Positions 34,733-46,974 of a stretch of 64,000 nucleotides of DNA are shown one piece after another. This DNA comes from Sophora flavescens (taxonomy: Eukaryota; Streptophyta; Magnoliopsida; Fabales; Fabaceae), in assembly GCA_030762895.1 (NCBI GenBank), contig CM061063.1, forward strand, positions 58,979,196 to 59,043,195, written 5' to 3'. The translations under genes were made by a program, and so were the position numbers. The first letter of the stretch is position 1. Each line of letters opens with the position of its first letter. The notes below the pieces were generated by a model, which saw only the letters and a list, made by a program, of their open reading frames with translations, ran no database searches and was not told the origin of the DNA.

Positions 34733-35345
34733 TCTTTATCCTTCTTTCTCTGCTGCTACTTTCTCTTCCTCCCTTCAACCTAATCTTCTTCCTCCTTTTC
34801 CCCCACAACTCAGCCACCTCCTAACAGACACCGCAGGGACGACGTTCACCGTCCGGTCACGCCTGGTAGCGGAGGAGAGGATGCACGTTCTGCTCCATTT
34901 CCGTCAGCCATCGCGTCTCGACTCCGCCGCGTCGCTGTCGCGGTGCGCCGCCATGGCTGCCGTTCGGCTCAGTCCAGCCACAGTGTCAACTAGCCACCGC
35001 CCCACACCCTCCACCCATCGAACCGCCGGAAGCTGCCAGGAGTAGACGCGTCCGACCACCTGCTCCGATCCGCGTCACAGCCGCCGCGTCAACCACCGCA
35101 GCACCACCATAAGCTTGCCTTCTTCCTTGGGTAAGTGGTTTTCTCACTTCCTTTGTTCAGATTCAAGAGCCCCAATTTCTCCTCAAACCCTAACCCTAGG
35201 TTTTGATTTTTAGTTCTCAGTTTATGAAATTAATTGGTGTTTTCTGAAATTGGGAGCATGATTAAGTGTCTCCCTAAATCAATTTTGTCAATCTCTTGTT
35301 AAACTGTTTTTTTTTCTCAATTTTCATCTTGAGCCCAAAAACCTT
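33965..35345 (+). repeat. LTR-like sequence related to family Y, inside CACTA-2
   Basis: 33890-34250 resembles 61735-61960, and 34255-34700 resembles 51580-51990 (shared GTGCGTTAGCACT, CTTACTAGACAATAA, TTACGTTATTGTCACTATTA). The order is the reverse of that in the family-Y LTR, as if the end of one copy met the start of another. A TTTC microsatellite lies at 34700-34731, and a GC-rich leader-like stretch with CCTTGGGTAAGTGG follows at 34800-35140. Confidence 0.6.
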
Positions 35346-35535
35346 AAATCTGCTTTGAAGTTGTTTGATGCAGACGAGTGGATTATGGCAGCTTTGATGG
35401 GGACTGATATTGAAGTGATGTTAGCAGTACCTAATAACATGTTGGAGGAGATGAGTAAGAATCCTAAGCTTGCAGATTCTTGGGTTGATGAAAATATCAC
35501 CAGTTACTTGTACCCTGGTGGAGTAAATATCAAGT
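35346..35535 (+). pseudogene. Captured GH17 beta-1,3-glucanase exon fragment
   Basis: Translates KLFDADEWIMAALMGTDIEV, then MLAVPNNMLEEM and DSWVDENITSYLYPGGVNIK, the N-terminal half of plant glucan endo-1,3-beta-glucosidases (family pattern KLFDAD..T..AL.GT.IEVM.A.PN..L). Neither the catalytic glutamates nor a signal peptide are present. It sits inside CACTA-2, so it is a transduplicated fragment. A 60-bp tandem duplication (35558-35677) follows. Confidence 0.8.
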
Positions 35536-35557
35536 TAGTAGCTAGTTGTATCAGTAT

Positions 35558-35677
35558 ATTCAATATTCATGTTCCTCACATTGTGTCTTTAATTTACTTG
35601 CAGTTGGTTCATTTCCCATTCAATATTCATGATCCTCACATTGTGTCTTTAATTTACTTGCAGTTGGTTCATTTCCC
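35558..35677 (+). repeat. 60-bp tandem duplication containing a splice acceptor-like end
   Basis: Two copies differing at one or two bases; each ends TTTACTTGCAGTTGGTTCAT. Confidence 0.9.
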
Positions 35678-35726
35678 CCTTCTTCCATTATATGATCTTG
35701 CTGATTTCTTTATTCTTTTATTCAAG

Positions 35727-36895
35727 ATGCCCAAGTGGCTTATGGCTTCCATCATTTACGCAATGAAAAGCCTTACCTTGCACACGGTCCAATTGCAAAT
35801 AAGGTATTAACTATTAAACCTCCGGAGCTATTGAATTAGTATTATAGATTATGTTTCTTTCTTGATTACTTGATTTGCTTCCTTAATTTGATGTTACCAT
35901 TTTTCAGGAAGCAATCTATATCTGTTAGGTTTGTCTTTTTATTGTACCACACTTTATTTACACACATTTTTAGCATTCATGTTAACAGTCAAACAACTAC
36001 CATTTATTTGTCTTGTAAAAATGATGTCATAGAATTCGGTCATACCAATACAGGGTTGTGACAAATCTGGTTCTTTCTTTCTTTTTGTTTTTGTGTTGCA
36101 GCTTATATACTCGAGTTACACTTGCACTCAGGGCTGGTTCCTCACACCTTGCACAAGTGATCCAAGTTTAAGGTAAGATATATCTCAACTAAAGCAGTTC
36201 ATCCTTCTGTTTTTACTTTCTGCTTTATTTTATGTTTCTATTTGTACTTTGTTCATGTGCATTTTACCCTGAAGCCTGCAACTTTACTGGAGTTTATCAT
36301 TTTCAATTGATCATTTCCAACAACCTCTAGATATTATTTTGCTGCAATGACTAAATCATCTGTTTTCAGTAGTAAAGGACAGTGACTTTCCTAGTAACTA
36401 CATATTCAATTCGTATTGATTAAATTCTAAAAAATATAACTCTGTTATTAGGGGACTTAAGAACATTTGTCGGATGCATGTCAAAAAGTTCAATTGCTCA
36501 GAATGGGAGCAGGTTCCAGTTCCTACAAGGTATATTTCTTGTCATATCATTTTTGCTGGTGCTTGTTATTAACTGGTAAACAAAGCATTGCATATTTCAT
36601 ATTTGTTAGAATCTTATGATTCACAATTCGAATCACACATTTTGATATGATTTGGCAAGCCAGTTACTCGTATCATGTGGTGAATTGCATAGATGGCTTT
36701 GCATCATGCATGTATCACACAATTTTACACTTGCGTAGTAACAGTCTCTTTTGTGCTTCTTTTTTTGGTTTGTCTCATTTCACATAAGGTTATATGTTAT
36801 TTACTTTCAGCGTAAGAGCAGTAGTTGCTCTGAATCTTCATAGTTATGGAAGTGGAAGAAATCCTTGGGGTAATCTGAAATTTATCAACAATTAA
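35727..36895 (+). pseudogene. Captured diacylglycerol kinase fragment (four exons with introns)
   Basis: Exons 35727-35803 (AQVAYGFHHLRNEKPYLAHG), 36102-36172 (LIYSSYTCTQGWFLTPC, TSDPSL), 36452-36529 (GLKNICRMHVKKFNCSEWEQ, VPVPT) and 36811-36895 (SVRAVVALNLHSYGSGRNPW, GNLK). These are consecutive pieces of the C-terminal accessory domain of plant diacylglycerol kinases, which phosphorylate diacylglycerol to phosphatidic acid. All three introns keep GT...AG and the frame runs through them. After GNLK the sequence diverges and stops (FINN then TAA). The catalytic DGKc domain is missing. Introns being retained shows capture at DNA level, not through mRNA. Confidence 0.88.
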
Positions 36896-37268
36896 AGGGT
36901 ACGACAATTAAAGGGTACGACATACTTTGATATTATGCGAGCTAGTGTCTCCCCAATATTATTAGACTTGTGTGTATGTGCAAGTGATGATCTGTATGTG
37001 TATCTTATGCAGGCCGACAACAAAGACTTTGTGCGATCAAGCAGAAGATGGAAGCAGCATGCACAAATTGTTTATAATTACTAGCTAGTGTGTTGATTAG
37101 CTTGTACACATTGTTAGTATGCATGGTTATTATCTAATGTAGGTTAGCGACCTGTTGGTTTATGGACTTAAATAGTATAATTGGTTATGTGTAAGCGTTA
37201 CTGTGAATTGTGTTAAAGTATATTACTTAATTAATTGGTTATATATGCATGATTTTGATATTTGGTTT

Positions 37269-37270
<2 letters not shown>

Positions 37271-37339
<69 letters not shown>
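37271..37339. repeat. (TA)n microsatellite in CACTA-2
   Basis: About 34 TA units; a length-variable site. Confidence 0.95.
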
Positions 37340-37341
<2 letters not shown>

Positions 37342-37460
37342 TTACCAATATTGTATGTAATTTTACATTATATATGTGTATGTGTGTGATGTACCTAAAT
37401 GCAGTGTTACTGTGAATTGATGAGGGATGGTTGTGCAGGTGGGAAATGTAGAAGTGATCT

Positions 37461-37630
37461 GTCACGACCGTGACAGCTTCTGCCTTGAATGTTGCTTCAA
37501 TAAATGGTCTGTCACGGCCGTGATGGGTATCACGGCCTGGCCGTGATAGATTCTGCTTAGAAGGGGTCTGGCTCGGTTGACATGTCACGACCGTGATGGG
37601 CATCACGGCCTGGCCGTGACAGATTCTGAC
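37461..37630 (+). repeat. Palindromic TCACGGCC...GGCCGTGA modules (CACTA-2 right)
   Basis: Modules GTCACGGCCGTGATGGG(T)ATCACGG with CCTGGCCGTGA, in the same orientation as the left set, just inside the right subterminal array. One of them is a partial copy (GTCACGACCGTGACAG at 37461). Confidence 0.85.
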
Positions 37631-37639
37631 TTTTCATTC

Positions 37640-37985
37640 TTTCGTGGGAAATCCGTCCCAAATCCGTTGGAAAACAAAAATAAATCCGTCCGAAAAATAA
37701 CCAACAAAATCACAGCATCCGTCCCAAATCCGTTGGAAAACAAAAATAAATCTGTCCGAAATCCGTCCGAAAAATAACCAAAATCCGGATTTCCACATTG
37801 TCCATATTCCGTCCGAAATCCGTCTGTAAATATTTTCGGACGGAATTTGGGACGGATTTTATAATTTCCCACGAGGCTTTTTTAGACGGGTGCCATTCCG
37901 TCCGAAATGAATTATCCGTCCGAAATTTGTCCAATTTCCGTCCGAAATCCGTCTGAAAATCCGTCTGAAAAAGATGGATTTCTAG
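37640..37985. repeat. CACTA-2 right subterminal repeat array
   Basis: CCGTCCGAAATCCGTC / GACGGATTT words, related to 31016-31800 but shorter and more irregular. Confidence 0.85.
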
Positions 37986-38439
37986 TAGTGAAAAGAATAC
38001 TTGTTTGAGTGTGAGCCTGGAGAGGCTAGGTGTGAAAAGAATACTTGTACTTTAATCTGATAAATTATAGTGGAAACTTGGTGCTGCCAAGAGCTGGACG
38101 TAGCCCTGTGGATTTTGGGGTGATTCAGTATAACACTCTTAAGTGATATTTCTCTTCCCTTATCTCTTTACTTTATTTAAGAGTTATTTGTTTAAGCTTT
38201 TAACTTTTTTGTTTTTTGAAGGAGTTTAACCTTTTAACTTGGAGAGTTAATATTGTGAATATCAAACCTTATTTTAACCTTCTCTGTATGCTCGTGTGTT
38301 CTGTTCTGAAATTAGACGAGTCATCCGTCTAACTTTCCTTAGCTTTATTTTTGCTTGTTGTACCTGCGAAAATAATTTTCAAAGTTTCCTAAAAAGTTGG
38401 TAAACTTAATTCAACCCCCTTCTTATGTTAACTTTGATT

Positions 38440-38575
38440 ATTTCGGAAGAGATAGGCTTCCCCGGTTTAGCTTTGGTTTTACGGGAGGATGCTATGGGTT
38501 TTAGCACTTCCCATTTTGTTGCTTAGTTTGTTTTATCTCTTCCCTATATATCAAAAAAATAAAAATAAATTCTAG
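38440..38575 (+). pseudogene. Probable LINE 3' end with A-rich tail
   Basis: Frame SEEIGFPGLALVLREDAMGF resembles the extreme C-terminus of plant LINE ORF2 proteins (the LREDxxG pattern), followed by a stop and an A-rich tail (TATATATCAAAAAAATAAAA). Fits as the continuation of 29170-29965 across the nested insertions. Confidence 0.45.
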
Positions 38576-41478
38576 CATATCTCTCAGGGGCACTACCCTT
38601 TTTGATATTTAATTATCAGACCCTCTCGATATTGAGTCCGGTTATTCTGCATTGATTAATATTATCCTTTAATAAATTCCTTAAGTGCTATTTTTACTAT
38701 TCAAAAATTAAATTAAATTATTAAATTAAATAAAATCCTTTTTTTTGAAGAAAAAATTAAAAAAAATTATTTAAATAAAATCCTATAAATAAAATTAAAG
38801 AATTGTGAAAATCTTGCATCACACCAAACACACCATCTTTGATGTTGTTGAAAGATTACAAACGGGCTAAGTTTGTACTTGTTGTATTGATAATTTTTTT
38901 GTACTTCTAGTTTTTTTTTAATATTTCTTTATAAAATACTTAAGAATTAAAAAATGGATCCCAGCAAAATTAGGTGTACAAATCAAGGTGTTGAATAATA
39001 TTAGGATTATATAAAATTCTAAATTAAAATATGGTTTAAGGTATCTCAGTTTAGTCAAGTTCAAATTTAGATAACAGATAAAAGTCCATCAACCAAAAAA
39101 CAGATAAAAAAAAAACATAAGAATTATCTTTCTTTTTTAAAAAATTACTAAAATAAAAAAAATTACATCATGATCCTATAAATAAACTTAACAATGTGAG
39201 GAATTTTGCATCACAGTAAGCTTACAAACACCCCATCTCATTCAGGTTCTTGATCTTATCAATATAGTTTTTTCCCCAAAATTATGTGATCGTTAACATG
39301 CACATTTTGCTCACAAAAAAGTTAGCGTTGACATTAGAGAGTCCTTTAAAAAGCTTGAATGAACCAGGAGTATAATGATCCTTGGACATGTAAAGATTGG
39401 CTCGAGCCACACTGCGCATGTTCACGATCTCATAATTTTAGAAAAGAGATCCTTTAGATCATGAACTTGAGGAGATGGGGTGTTTATAAGTTTTAGACTA
39501 TTAACATATGTATATTTCTTATGTTCGTGCTTCTTTCTCCATTCCTAAAGAGGTACCGTTCAATCAACCATGAACAAATATCTTGTCTCTTCAATTACCT
39601 AACTAATAAAATTTGGTCCTTTTTGTCACTCATTCACCCATTTTCCCGCTCAATTGCTTTCTTTCAAAATTACCCTTTTTGAAATGATGATTTCCTGCAC
39701 ACAACCCTCTTCTCTCTTCTGCTCACTTTCCCTCTTTCTTGCACACTCCTCTCTCTCCTCTCTCCAAACTTAATTTTCTTATCCCCAAATCATGTTATCT
39801 CTTCCCTAGCTAACACATTTGCTCCCTTTGAGATTTTGAAGATGCATTCACCTTCTTTGACATCACATTTCTCTCTCTCTCTCAACGTGCTGTCGCAGGA
39901 AGCAGGGGACAGATCCACCCACTGGCGGCGTCGCATTTATAGCTTGATTTGGAGGAAGGTTGAGCTTCTTTTATTAATAGTTAATAGAGCAGATTGGATT
40001 GCACATGAGGTGTATGTGTATGATTAAATGTCAAAGATGTAGGTTCTCTTTGTTAATGCAGGAAACAAGAGTGAAGAAGCCACCAAACAAGGGTTTCAAC
40101 TTGCTATTGAAGGTACTATTTTTACCAAAATGGAGTTTTAATTTCTAATTGATATTATCTATAGGGTATGGGCAATCTACCTTAGGTACTTCTTTTATGC
40201 ATTATAATCTTTTATGCATTATGCATATAGTTTTCAAGTCTCTTATGAATGTTTATATATAATGCTATTAGCCAATAACTGATAGCTTAGATAAAAAAAA
40301 GCAAGAACAATAAACTCTTTTGTGTAATTAACTGGACAATACATATTTGGTTCTTTGACAAAATATAAAAACCAAAAAAAAGATATTTCCAGTCCCTCCG
40401 CATATTTTACTAAGAAGTCCCTCTAAAAAATCATCATATGCGCACCCTAACAAATCTAAATATATCTTTTGGTTGAAGACTTGAGCATTATGCGTTCAAG
40501 CCAGATGCATGACAAAGCCATGAATATAAATAGATCTGTTCTGCAATACTAGGTGTTTTCAGCAACTTGAAGATTCACAATTAATTGAAGAAATAGTGCA
40601 TAAATTTCCAGCTGAAAAGGTATGTACAATTTCAAACTTTTCCTATCATGTCTACCCATTTTGGCTTCCAACTACTATATTTTGACTCCATTTTTAACAC
40701 ATAATACAATCCTTGTAACTATTTGTTTCATTTTTCCATTCTACTTAAAATCACCTTCGACAGTAACCAACTAAATAATCAGATAAAAAACTAAATTGAA
40801 TCCTACCAAAGCCCTTTGATACATCTATCTTTGTCAGTAACATGTTAATGAAGTCATGACTATCAAAAGTGAATGTTGATTAATGAAGTCCTAATAAGAG
40901 AATAAAAAAGTGCAGAAGTTAGAATGTCACCTATTGATGAAAAGATTATAGAAACTTATTTCTTCTCAACATATTTTGTGCTATTTACATGTGAATTATT
41001 GTTTTATTGTCTTTATGTGCAAATTCGTCCTTGGTTTTCTGTCTTCTGTGCAGAGAGAAAAGAGTATTGGATAATTTTTACGAATGTTACATTGAACATT
41101 TGATGCAAATATGCATTGAATCAGTCTCTGCAAATATGCAAATACTTGATACAAATTCTCACCTGCACTTATTACTATCTATAATTAGTACAGAGGTATT
41201 GACCACAAGGGACAAGGGGGAAATAGAATATGTGTTTGCTTGCTTGAGTAGTGGAACTTTCCTCATTTGCCCAATCTCATAATCATGCCATTGGCTTGCT
41301 TTTCAACTCTATCATCTATGAGAAATTGAGAACTAGGAATTAACAAATGAGTTTGCTTTCCATTGGCAAATTAAATTTTCTGCGGGGTGTTCAAATTTAT
41401 GTGTGGCAAGAGCGCCTCATGCTTTCAAGTATGTATTGTGTAGGCCGGGGAATTTTCATTTTCTGTGATCGTCATCAT
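38576..41478. other. Low-information region with exon-like fragments
   Basis: Mostly AT-rich. 38800 and 39190 share a diverged block (CCTATAAATAAA, TTTTGCATCACA). CT-rich leader-like DNA lies at 39700-39890. Exon-like pieces bounded by AG/GT occur at 40051-40108 (NKSEEATKQGFQLAIE), 40556-40619 (QQLEDSQLIEEIVHKFPAEK) and 41053-41260 (KRVLDNFYECYIEHLMQICI). They do not join in one frame by simple splicing, and I do not recognise the source. Confidence 0.35.
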
Positions 41479-41661
41479 TTAATTACTAAAGCTGAAGTGC
41501 AACAGCTTATGGAGGATGTAAGCTATTATTGATTTTACAAGATTTGTCCTCTATTTCTATTTTTATTTTGAAGCATTCCAAATTTAAATTCCTTTGCCTC
41601 AATTAAGACTGATGTAGAAGGAAATGGCACAATTGACTACATAGAATTTATCACTGCTACA
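41479..41661 (+). pseudogene. Calcium-dependent protein kinase EF-hand fragment
   Basis: LITKAEVQQLMED (41479-41517) and, after about 90 bp of non-coding sequence, DVEGNGTIDYIEFITAT (41611-41661). This is the second-EF-hand region of plant CDPKs; the calcium loop DVEGNGTIDYIE keeps D1, D9 and E12. No kinase domain or further EF-hands nearby, so it is an isolated fragment. Confidence 0.65.
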
Positions 41662-44263
41662 ATTTTCTGTTTGATACAATGCATGAACCATTAGCTTCTT
41701 TGGATGGAATTGAGATTTAATCATTGAAATCATGCATGCAGTCACAGGTTCAACATGGTTTTCCTTCATTGGTTTGATTATATCTATGTAAGTATATGCT
41801 TAACATGTGTGTTGGTGTGGTTTACTTGATGGAACTGCTGCTTAAGTGCCTTGAAGTTACTGTTACGTGAAGGTTTATTTTATGCTAACATGTTAAATTG
41901 TGTGTGATGTGGTGAAACCAAAATGGAAGAATAGGACCACTTTTCATGACTAAAATGGTGCTTCTGTATACTTAGGATAAAATCTGAGTTTAAGGGTTTA
42001 AATCAAAGGTTTGGTGAGCTAAGGTTTAGTGAGCAACATGATCTCTGTTCTGTCATGCCAATTAAATTTTGCAAGTTATGTTTCGTATTTTTTTAGAAGT
42101 TATTTTGCTTGGAGAAAACCTTTGAATTTATCAATATTTTGCAAGTTAATGGGTTTCTTACTCATCTTGATAAGTTCAATGATCATTTGAAAGTTTACAC
42201 AAAAAGTTTGTTTGTTCGTTCTTTTTGGGATGAAAATGATTATCCAAGTATTTTTTTCTCTTTCATTTACTATTTTCATCAGGTTGGATAAACATTGCAA
42301 CTTGATTATGTATTTAATGAAAGCAACAAAGTCGGGATGGATAAACAATGCATTTTTTCTTATTATTCTTAATAACTAATATCATTTGCTTACTGCCTTT
42401 TCCGTTTCTGTTTTTGCAGATTTTTATCAATGTCCCTTGGTGAGTTGGTGGTAACTTGCCTTTTCTATGATGATCAATGCTTTCCTGTAACCTCAGCTGA
42501 TTTTCACACAATTGTCTATCTATCTTGATAATTATATTTCTTCGGGTTAACCCATCTTCTGTTACAGAGATGCTTCTCTTAGTAGTGTCATCCGTAGATT
42601 CCGGATATGTAGTATAACTCATCGATTTTGTTGAGTGTGTCCCTTTCATGTGATTTAAATGTGATTAATACTCAAAAAAAGTAGAGAAGACATAATTTGC
42701 TTTTAAGATCAAATCAACATTAAGATAATATCAAGCAGGGCCTTTGATTTGTTCTGATCTTGCATGCACTTTCGAACTTATTGTATGACATTGATTTTTT
42801 CTGCTGACTTGCAAAGCTTTGAAATTTCTTATTGTATATTGATTTTTTCCTCTGACTTGCAAAACTTTAACTTTGCCTTTTACTTTCTCCTCCCTCTCTC
42901 TCTCCTCGCATTCTCCTTCTTCCAGCGCCACACCCAGTATGCATTTCCAAAAAATACATCTTTCCTTTTCTCATTTTTCCCCTTTTCATCAAATGCTTTC
43001 TTCCTCATCATTTCTTTTTTCTTCCTCACTCATTAATCTCACACATCAAAAGAGTAATAAGACAAAAGCCACCGCTAAGATTTTTAGTTCTCACCAATCG
43101 CCATTGTAGCTCCACCTTCTGATTACAATATACCTTTTAATTCAACTATTTTATGTACTTATTTTTTTTAGCTTATCCTTTTGGCTTTATGTTTTCATAG
43201 CTACTATTCCATTTTGAGGATAGTAACAAGTTAAAGGTTTATTTATCTACTACTTCTTTGGTTCTATTTATCTTATTTGTTTTATTGTTTAAAGGTTTAG
43301 GCAGAGATTTTGGGCCTAAGGGTTGTTATTTACAATTTGCTTGGATATTGTAATTGTCATTTGCCAGTATCAGTTTTTCCTAAACTATTATTTACAATTG
43401 CCACTATATCTATAGTCTACACATGATTGCTTTATAACTCTTTTATAGCCGTGGTAATGCTGTTTTTTTTTCGGGTTTTGAATGCTTATGCCTTTTCCTC
43501 TGGTGCAAGGGAGCACCTAATGAAAGGATGATTTGTAGCTAGGGAGTGTTGTGTTTGATTGTCATTGTTTTGGTCCTTTTATAAGCTTGATTTATTTATA
43601 TGTTTTCATTGCTGATCCATAGTGTAAAGATGGTTATTATTTCAGGGTTCATAAATTTGGAGATGATTCAACATGCAAGTGAATGAAAGGACTTTTTTCA
43701 ATTTTAGGTTTTGAAATATGAGGTTATTGTGTTTTCCATTTTAATGCTAATTTGTTTTGGTCCTTTTATAGGCTTGATTTATTGTTTTGTACTATTGCTG
43801 ATATATCCTAAGTGTTAAGATGGTTCAGGGTTTAGATATTTGGAGATGATTCAACATGCAACTAAATGTACACATGTTAATTTAGAGGTAATGATGGATG
43901 TAATTAAGTTCTTTTATGTTAGTTTTTTTGTTGTCTCTTTCTAATATCGCTTTGTTATTCTTAAGGTGCATGTAATTAAGTTCTTATGTGGTTTCAACTA
44001 ATGATGGATGATTATGACTGAAAGTGGAAACTGTCTCCATTCCATACTTTGTTAGGGAACATTTGGTCTTTTTGTCAATTGTTTGGGTTTTGGCTCATGA
44101 AGAGCTTGAATTTAAGCATAGTAGCTTAAAATTCTCAAGAATGTCTATTATATAGAAATATAAGGGGTATTGCAAAATTTAAAGCTATTTTCACTTTTTG
44201 TAATGCTCCATATCCTAAATGGGCGTAAGTGTATTTACCTTTACACATTACTTTTTTTTCTAG
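41662..44263. other. No gene supported; CT-rich tract and a direct repeat
   Basis: 42870-43030 is CT-rich, like a 5' leader. 43568-43685 and 43752-43870 are diverged direct repeats sharing TTGGTCCTTTTATA(A/G)GC and TTTGGAGATGATTCAACATG. Confidence 0.5.
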
Positions 44264-44318
44264 GATGGGCAGCAAGAGATGCATATGGAATTCTATCACC
44301 TTCCAAATTCAGTCGCAA
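44264..44318 (+). pseudogene. Cinnamyl alcohol dehydrogenase-family N-terminal exon fragment
   Basis: Between an AG acceptor and a GT donor the sequence reads GWAARDAYGILSPSKFSRK, which matches the N-terminal start of plant CAD/mannitol-dehydrogenase proteins (GWAARD.SG.LSP..FSRR pattern). No zinc-site or NADP-binding exon was found downstream, so it is an isolated exon. Confidence 0.6.
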
Positions 44319-46958
44319 GTAAGCACATCTCATTTCACTTTGTAGAATGGAGTAACTGTTTTTTTTGTTGATGTCCATATTCTTTTTTCATGAAAACCCC
44401 AATAGCACTTCACGGTTTGATGCTACACTTGATATCAATTTATTTGGGTGGCAGTACTGAAACAAGGAACCAATTCCTTGATTCTGCTTCTTTTAATCTC
44501 ACGTGCTTCCACCAAGTAATTGGTAGCTATTTGAATCCATTGAAACAATGGTCCTTTGCCCATTTTACTCACTGTATTCACAAGTTTTGAAATCATTCCA
44601 ACCAAATCATTTTCATGAAGTTGATATTAAGACTTAAGTAGCCATTTTATGTAGTAATAGACTTGGGCTGCATATTAGATTTTGAAGTAGTGGCCATGAT
44701 AATCATGGAAGCATTGAGATGCCATGCTTACTGCCGAAACCAAATGGTTAGGAATCCTTTTGGAAGCTTTTCACATCTATTCCTATATTAGTCATAACTT
44801 ACATTTGTCATCATAATGGTAAGTACTAAGTACGGTGTTAGGTTCTTAATTTTGTTGTCAACTAATCATTAAAGATATGTCCATAAGGTATTGACATATC
44901 AATCATTGCACCGTGAGTACAAATCGAAAGTACCAATATATTGTTTTCCATATTTGAATTGCTTGATTTGTGATGAACTTATATGATTTATGCCATCATC
45001 TGAAGTTAGGTCATTTTAATTTTCACATCTATGTAGCCACTAGGAATCAAAGAATAAATTAGCCATATGCTACTTTGAAATATGATCAATCTCGATTGGG
45101 TCTAATAGGCTATGGTTGTGCTTATTGATATGATATCATTGATATCATTTTAGTTGGGCAAATTTAGATTATTTTGCTTTATTTTCTTTCAATCAATTTA
45201 TTTTCTTGGATATTTAATTTACTATGTGTCAGATATAGGTAGTTTAACTGACAAGATGTTAGGCTATTTCTCACCTATGTAGACTCCTTTCCAAGGTAGT
45301 TTAATTGTTTATTATATCACTTATTTGCGCATAGACCTTTAGATAAGCAAGCCTATATTTTCAAAGGAATCATAAGCTGCCTAGCTTTATTGTGATTTAA
45401 TAGGATGTGGAAGTAACTAAGCATACAAGTTTGATTTGAGTTAACCAAGGAAAACAAAAGAATGTCAGTCTCTTTTAAACCCAGTTTTGACTTTACAAAC
45501 TAGGACCGCAACACTGAAGCAACTTGTAACAGGGCAATCTAATGACTGTAAAACTATCTACATGTTCAACTTGAAGACCTAACATTAATAGCTTGGTCTC
45601 ATCTTTTGTGTCCTGTAAGAACAGTTATTAATTTACGTTAGAAGTCATGTCATAAGATTTTATAGAAATTTTGATTTGAAATCAGAGGTTGCATAGTGCG
45701 GAGACACAGTGTCTTGTAATCAATCACCGAGAGATTACATGAGTTCTTGTAATAGGAACTCTAAATAAATTTTAAGTTGGATGAAAGTGAATGGTCTAGA
45801 AATAGAAGATGGTGTTTTCAGAACTTAGACTCAATAGTTATTATCCAAATAAAATTCTTTGTCAATCTAATGCGAATTTGTTTTAACAATGAATTTTTTA
45901 TGAAGTTCCTGAAGGCCAGTTAAATGAAACGGTTAATGAAATATCCATATTGTGGTTTTCAAACTATTCTTATTTGTAAAAGTATGATAAGAAATTGCAG
46001 CAATGAGATCAACCTATCCACTTATGCAGACACATTCACTTATGATGTTCTCCATAGAATGAAATGGTTCTTACTCCTAACGAAGAGAAGAACAAGAAGT
46101 GAGAAAGAGAGGTTATATATGCATGTTTCCATGAAAAGTTCAATATATGGAGATATGTTAGTTTAATCTTACTTCCTCTGCAAAGGCATGCTATAGAATA
46201 AGATTTATAATGTTTGCTATTTTGACACCCTTATTTTTATTAGTTATTTCAATCCATTGTTGTTACAGGTCAAAGTGGTTGGGGATACTACGAATCATGC
46301 ATTGGAGATGTGGAAAGAGGTAACTTATCTGTTTCTCCTCCAGCTAAGTCCATGTGTATTTTAGTTGGTGAGACTTATTTTTAAGGAAAAATATTTTCTT
46401 TTCTAGAGTTAAAATCATGTATCCGTTTAATGATAAGTAAATTATTGGTTATTCAGATTTTGAAATATATATTTGGCAAATTCCATATACAAACTCATAC
46501 ACTATTAACGCAATTCTGCGACACAAACTATGAATTGCTCCCATGACATTCTAGGTTAGATAGCCACCAAACTGAATTCACATTAGCTTTTATAATTATG
46601 TTCCTTCAAGGTTGTTGACGGATTATTATTCTAACTATAATTTAAGTTGTTTTATAGAATTTTTTGCACAACTTTCTTTTAAAAGTTGCAATGAAAACTT
46701 AGTGTCATTTAAAAGATTTAAGTTTGTTTACATGATAACTCCAAATTATACTCACTAGACTCAAATTAAAAGCATGGAAATCTTTAAATCAAGTAAATGA
46801 ATTGAATCACATTTATATTTACTAGACTAAACTCTGTAGAAAAGTAATTTGTGCAGTACTCCTACCCTTTCTTATTGCCCATCTTGAGAGCAATATTCAT
46901 GACTGCCACATTTTAAAAGAACAAAGAAAAATAGGTTGTCATTATTTTATTTAAACAT
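44319..46958. other. No gene supported; one exon-like fragment
   Basis: 46269-46319 is an AG/GT-bounded 17-codon piece (VKVVGDTTNHALEMWKE) reminiscent of an ARM-repeat segment of TORTIFOLIA1-like microtubule proteins, but too short to assign. Otherwise AT-rich. Confidence 0.3.
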
Positions 46959-46974
46959 CACTACAAAAAAAAGG

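Larger units (their letters stand above)
31003..37990. mobile_element. CACTA element CACTA-2, 7.0 kb, with captured host exons
   Basis: Ends CACAACTAGAAAAC... and ...GATTTCTAGTAGTG (the left end has A for T in CACTA), with a 3-bp duplication AAA (31000-31002, 37991-37993). Both ends carry arrays of TTTCGGACGGATTTCAGACG and its complement. No transposase is recognisable. Internal cargo: palindromic modules, a 206-bp tandem repeat, LTR-like sequence, and fragments of GH17 glucanase and diacylglycerol kinase genes. Confidence 0.88.
29966..38432 (+). mobile_element. Solo-LTR-like sequence, interrupted by CACTA-2
   Basis: The left part 29966-31002 begins TGTGTAAATTCTCTAAG then TTTTGATGATTATATTCC, and the right part 37994-38432 ends AATTCAACCCCCTTCTTATG, the kind of start and end seen in SIRE/Angela-type copia LTRs. 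The sequence TGTTGAGCCTGAAGAGGCT before the break and GTGAGCCTGGAGAGGCTAGG after it look like neighbouring repeats of the same LTR. Together about 1.5 kb. No internal region follows, so it is either a solo LTR or a fragment. Exact ends and target duplication not established. Confidence 0.45.
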
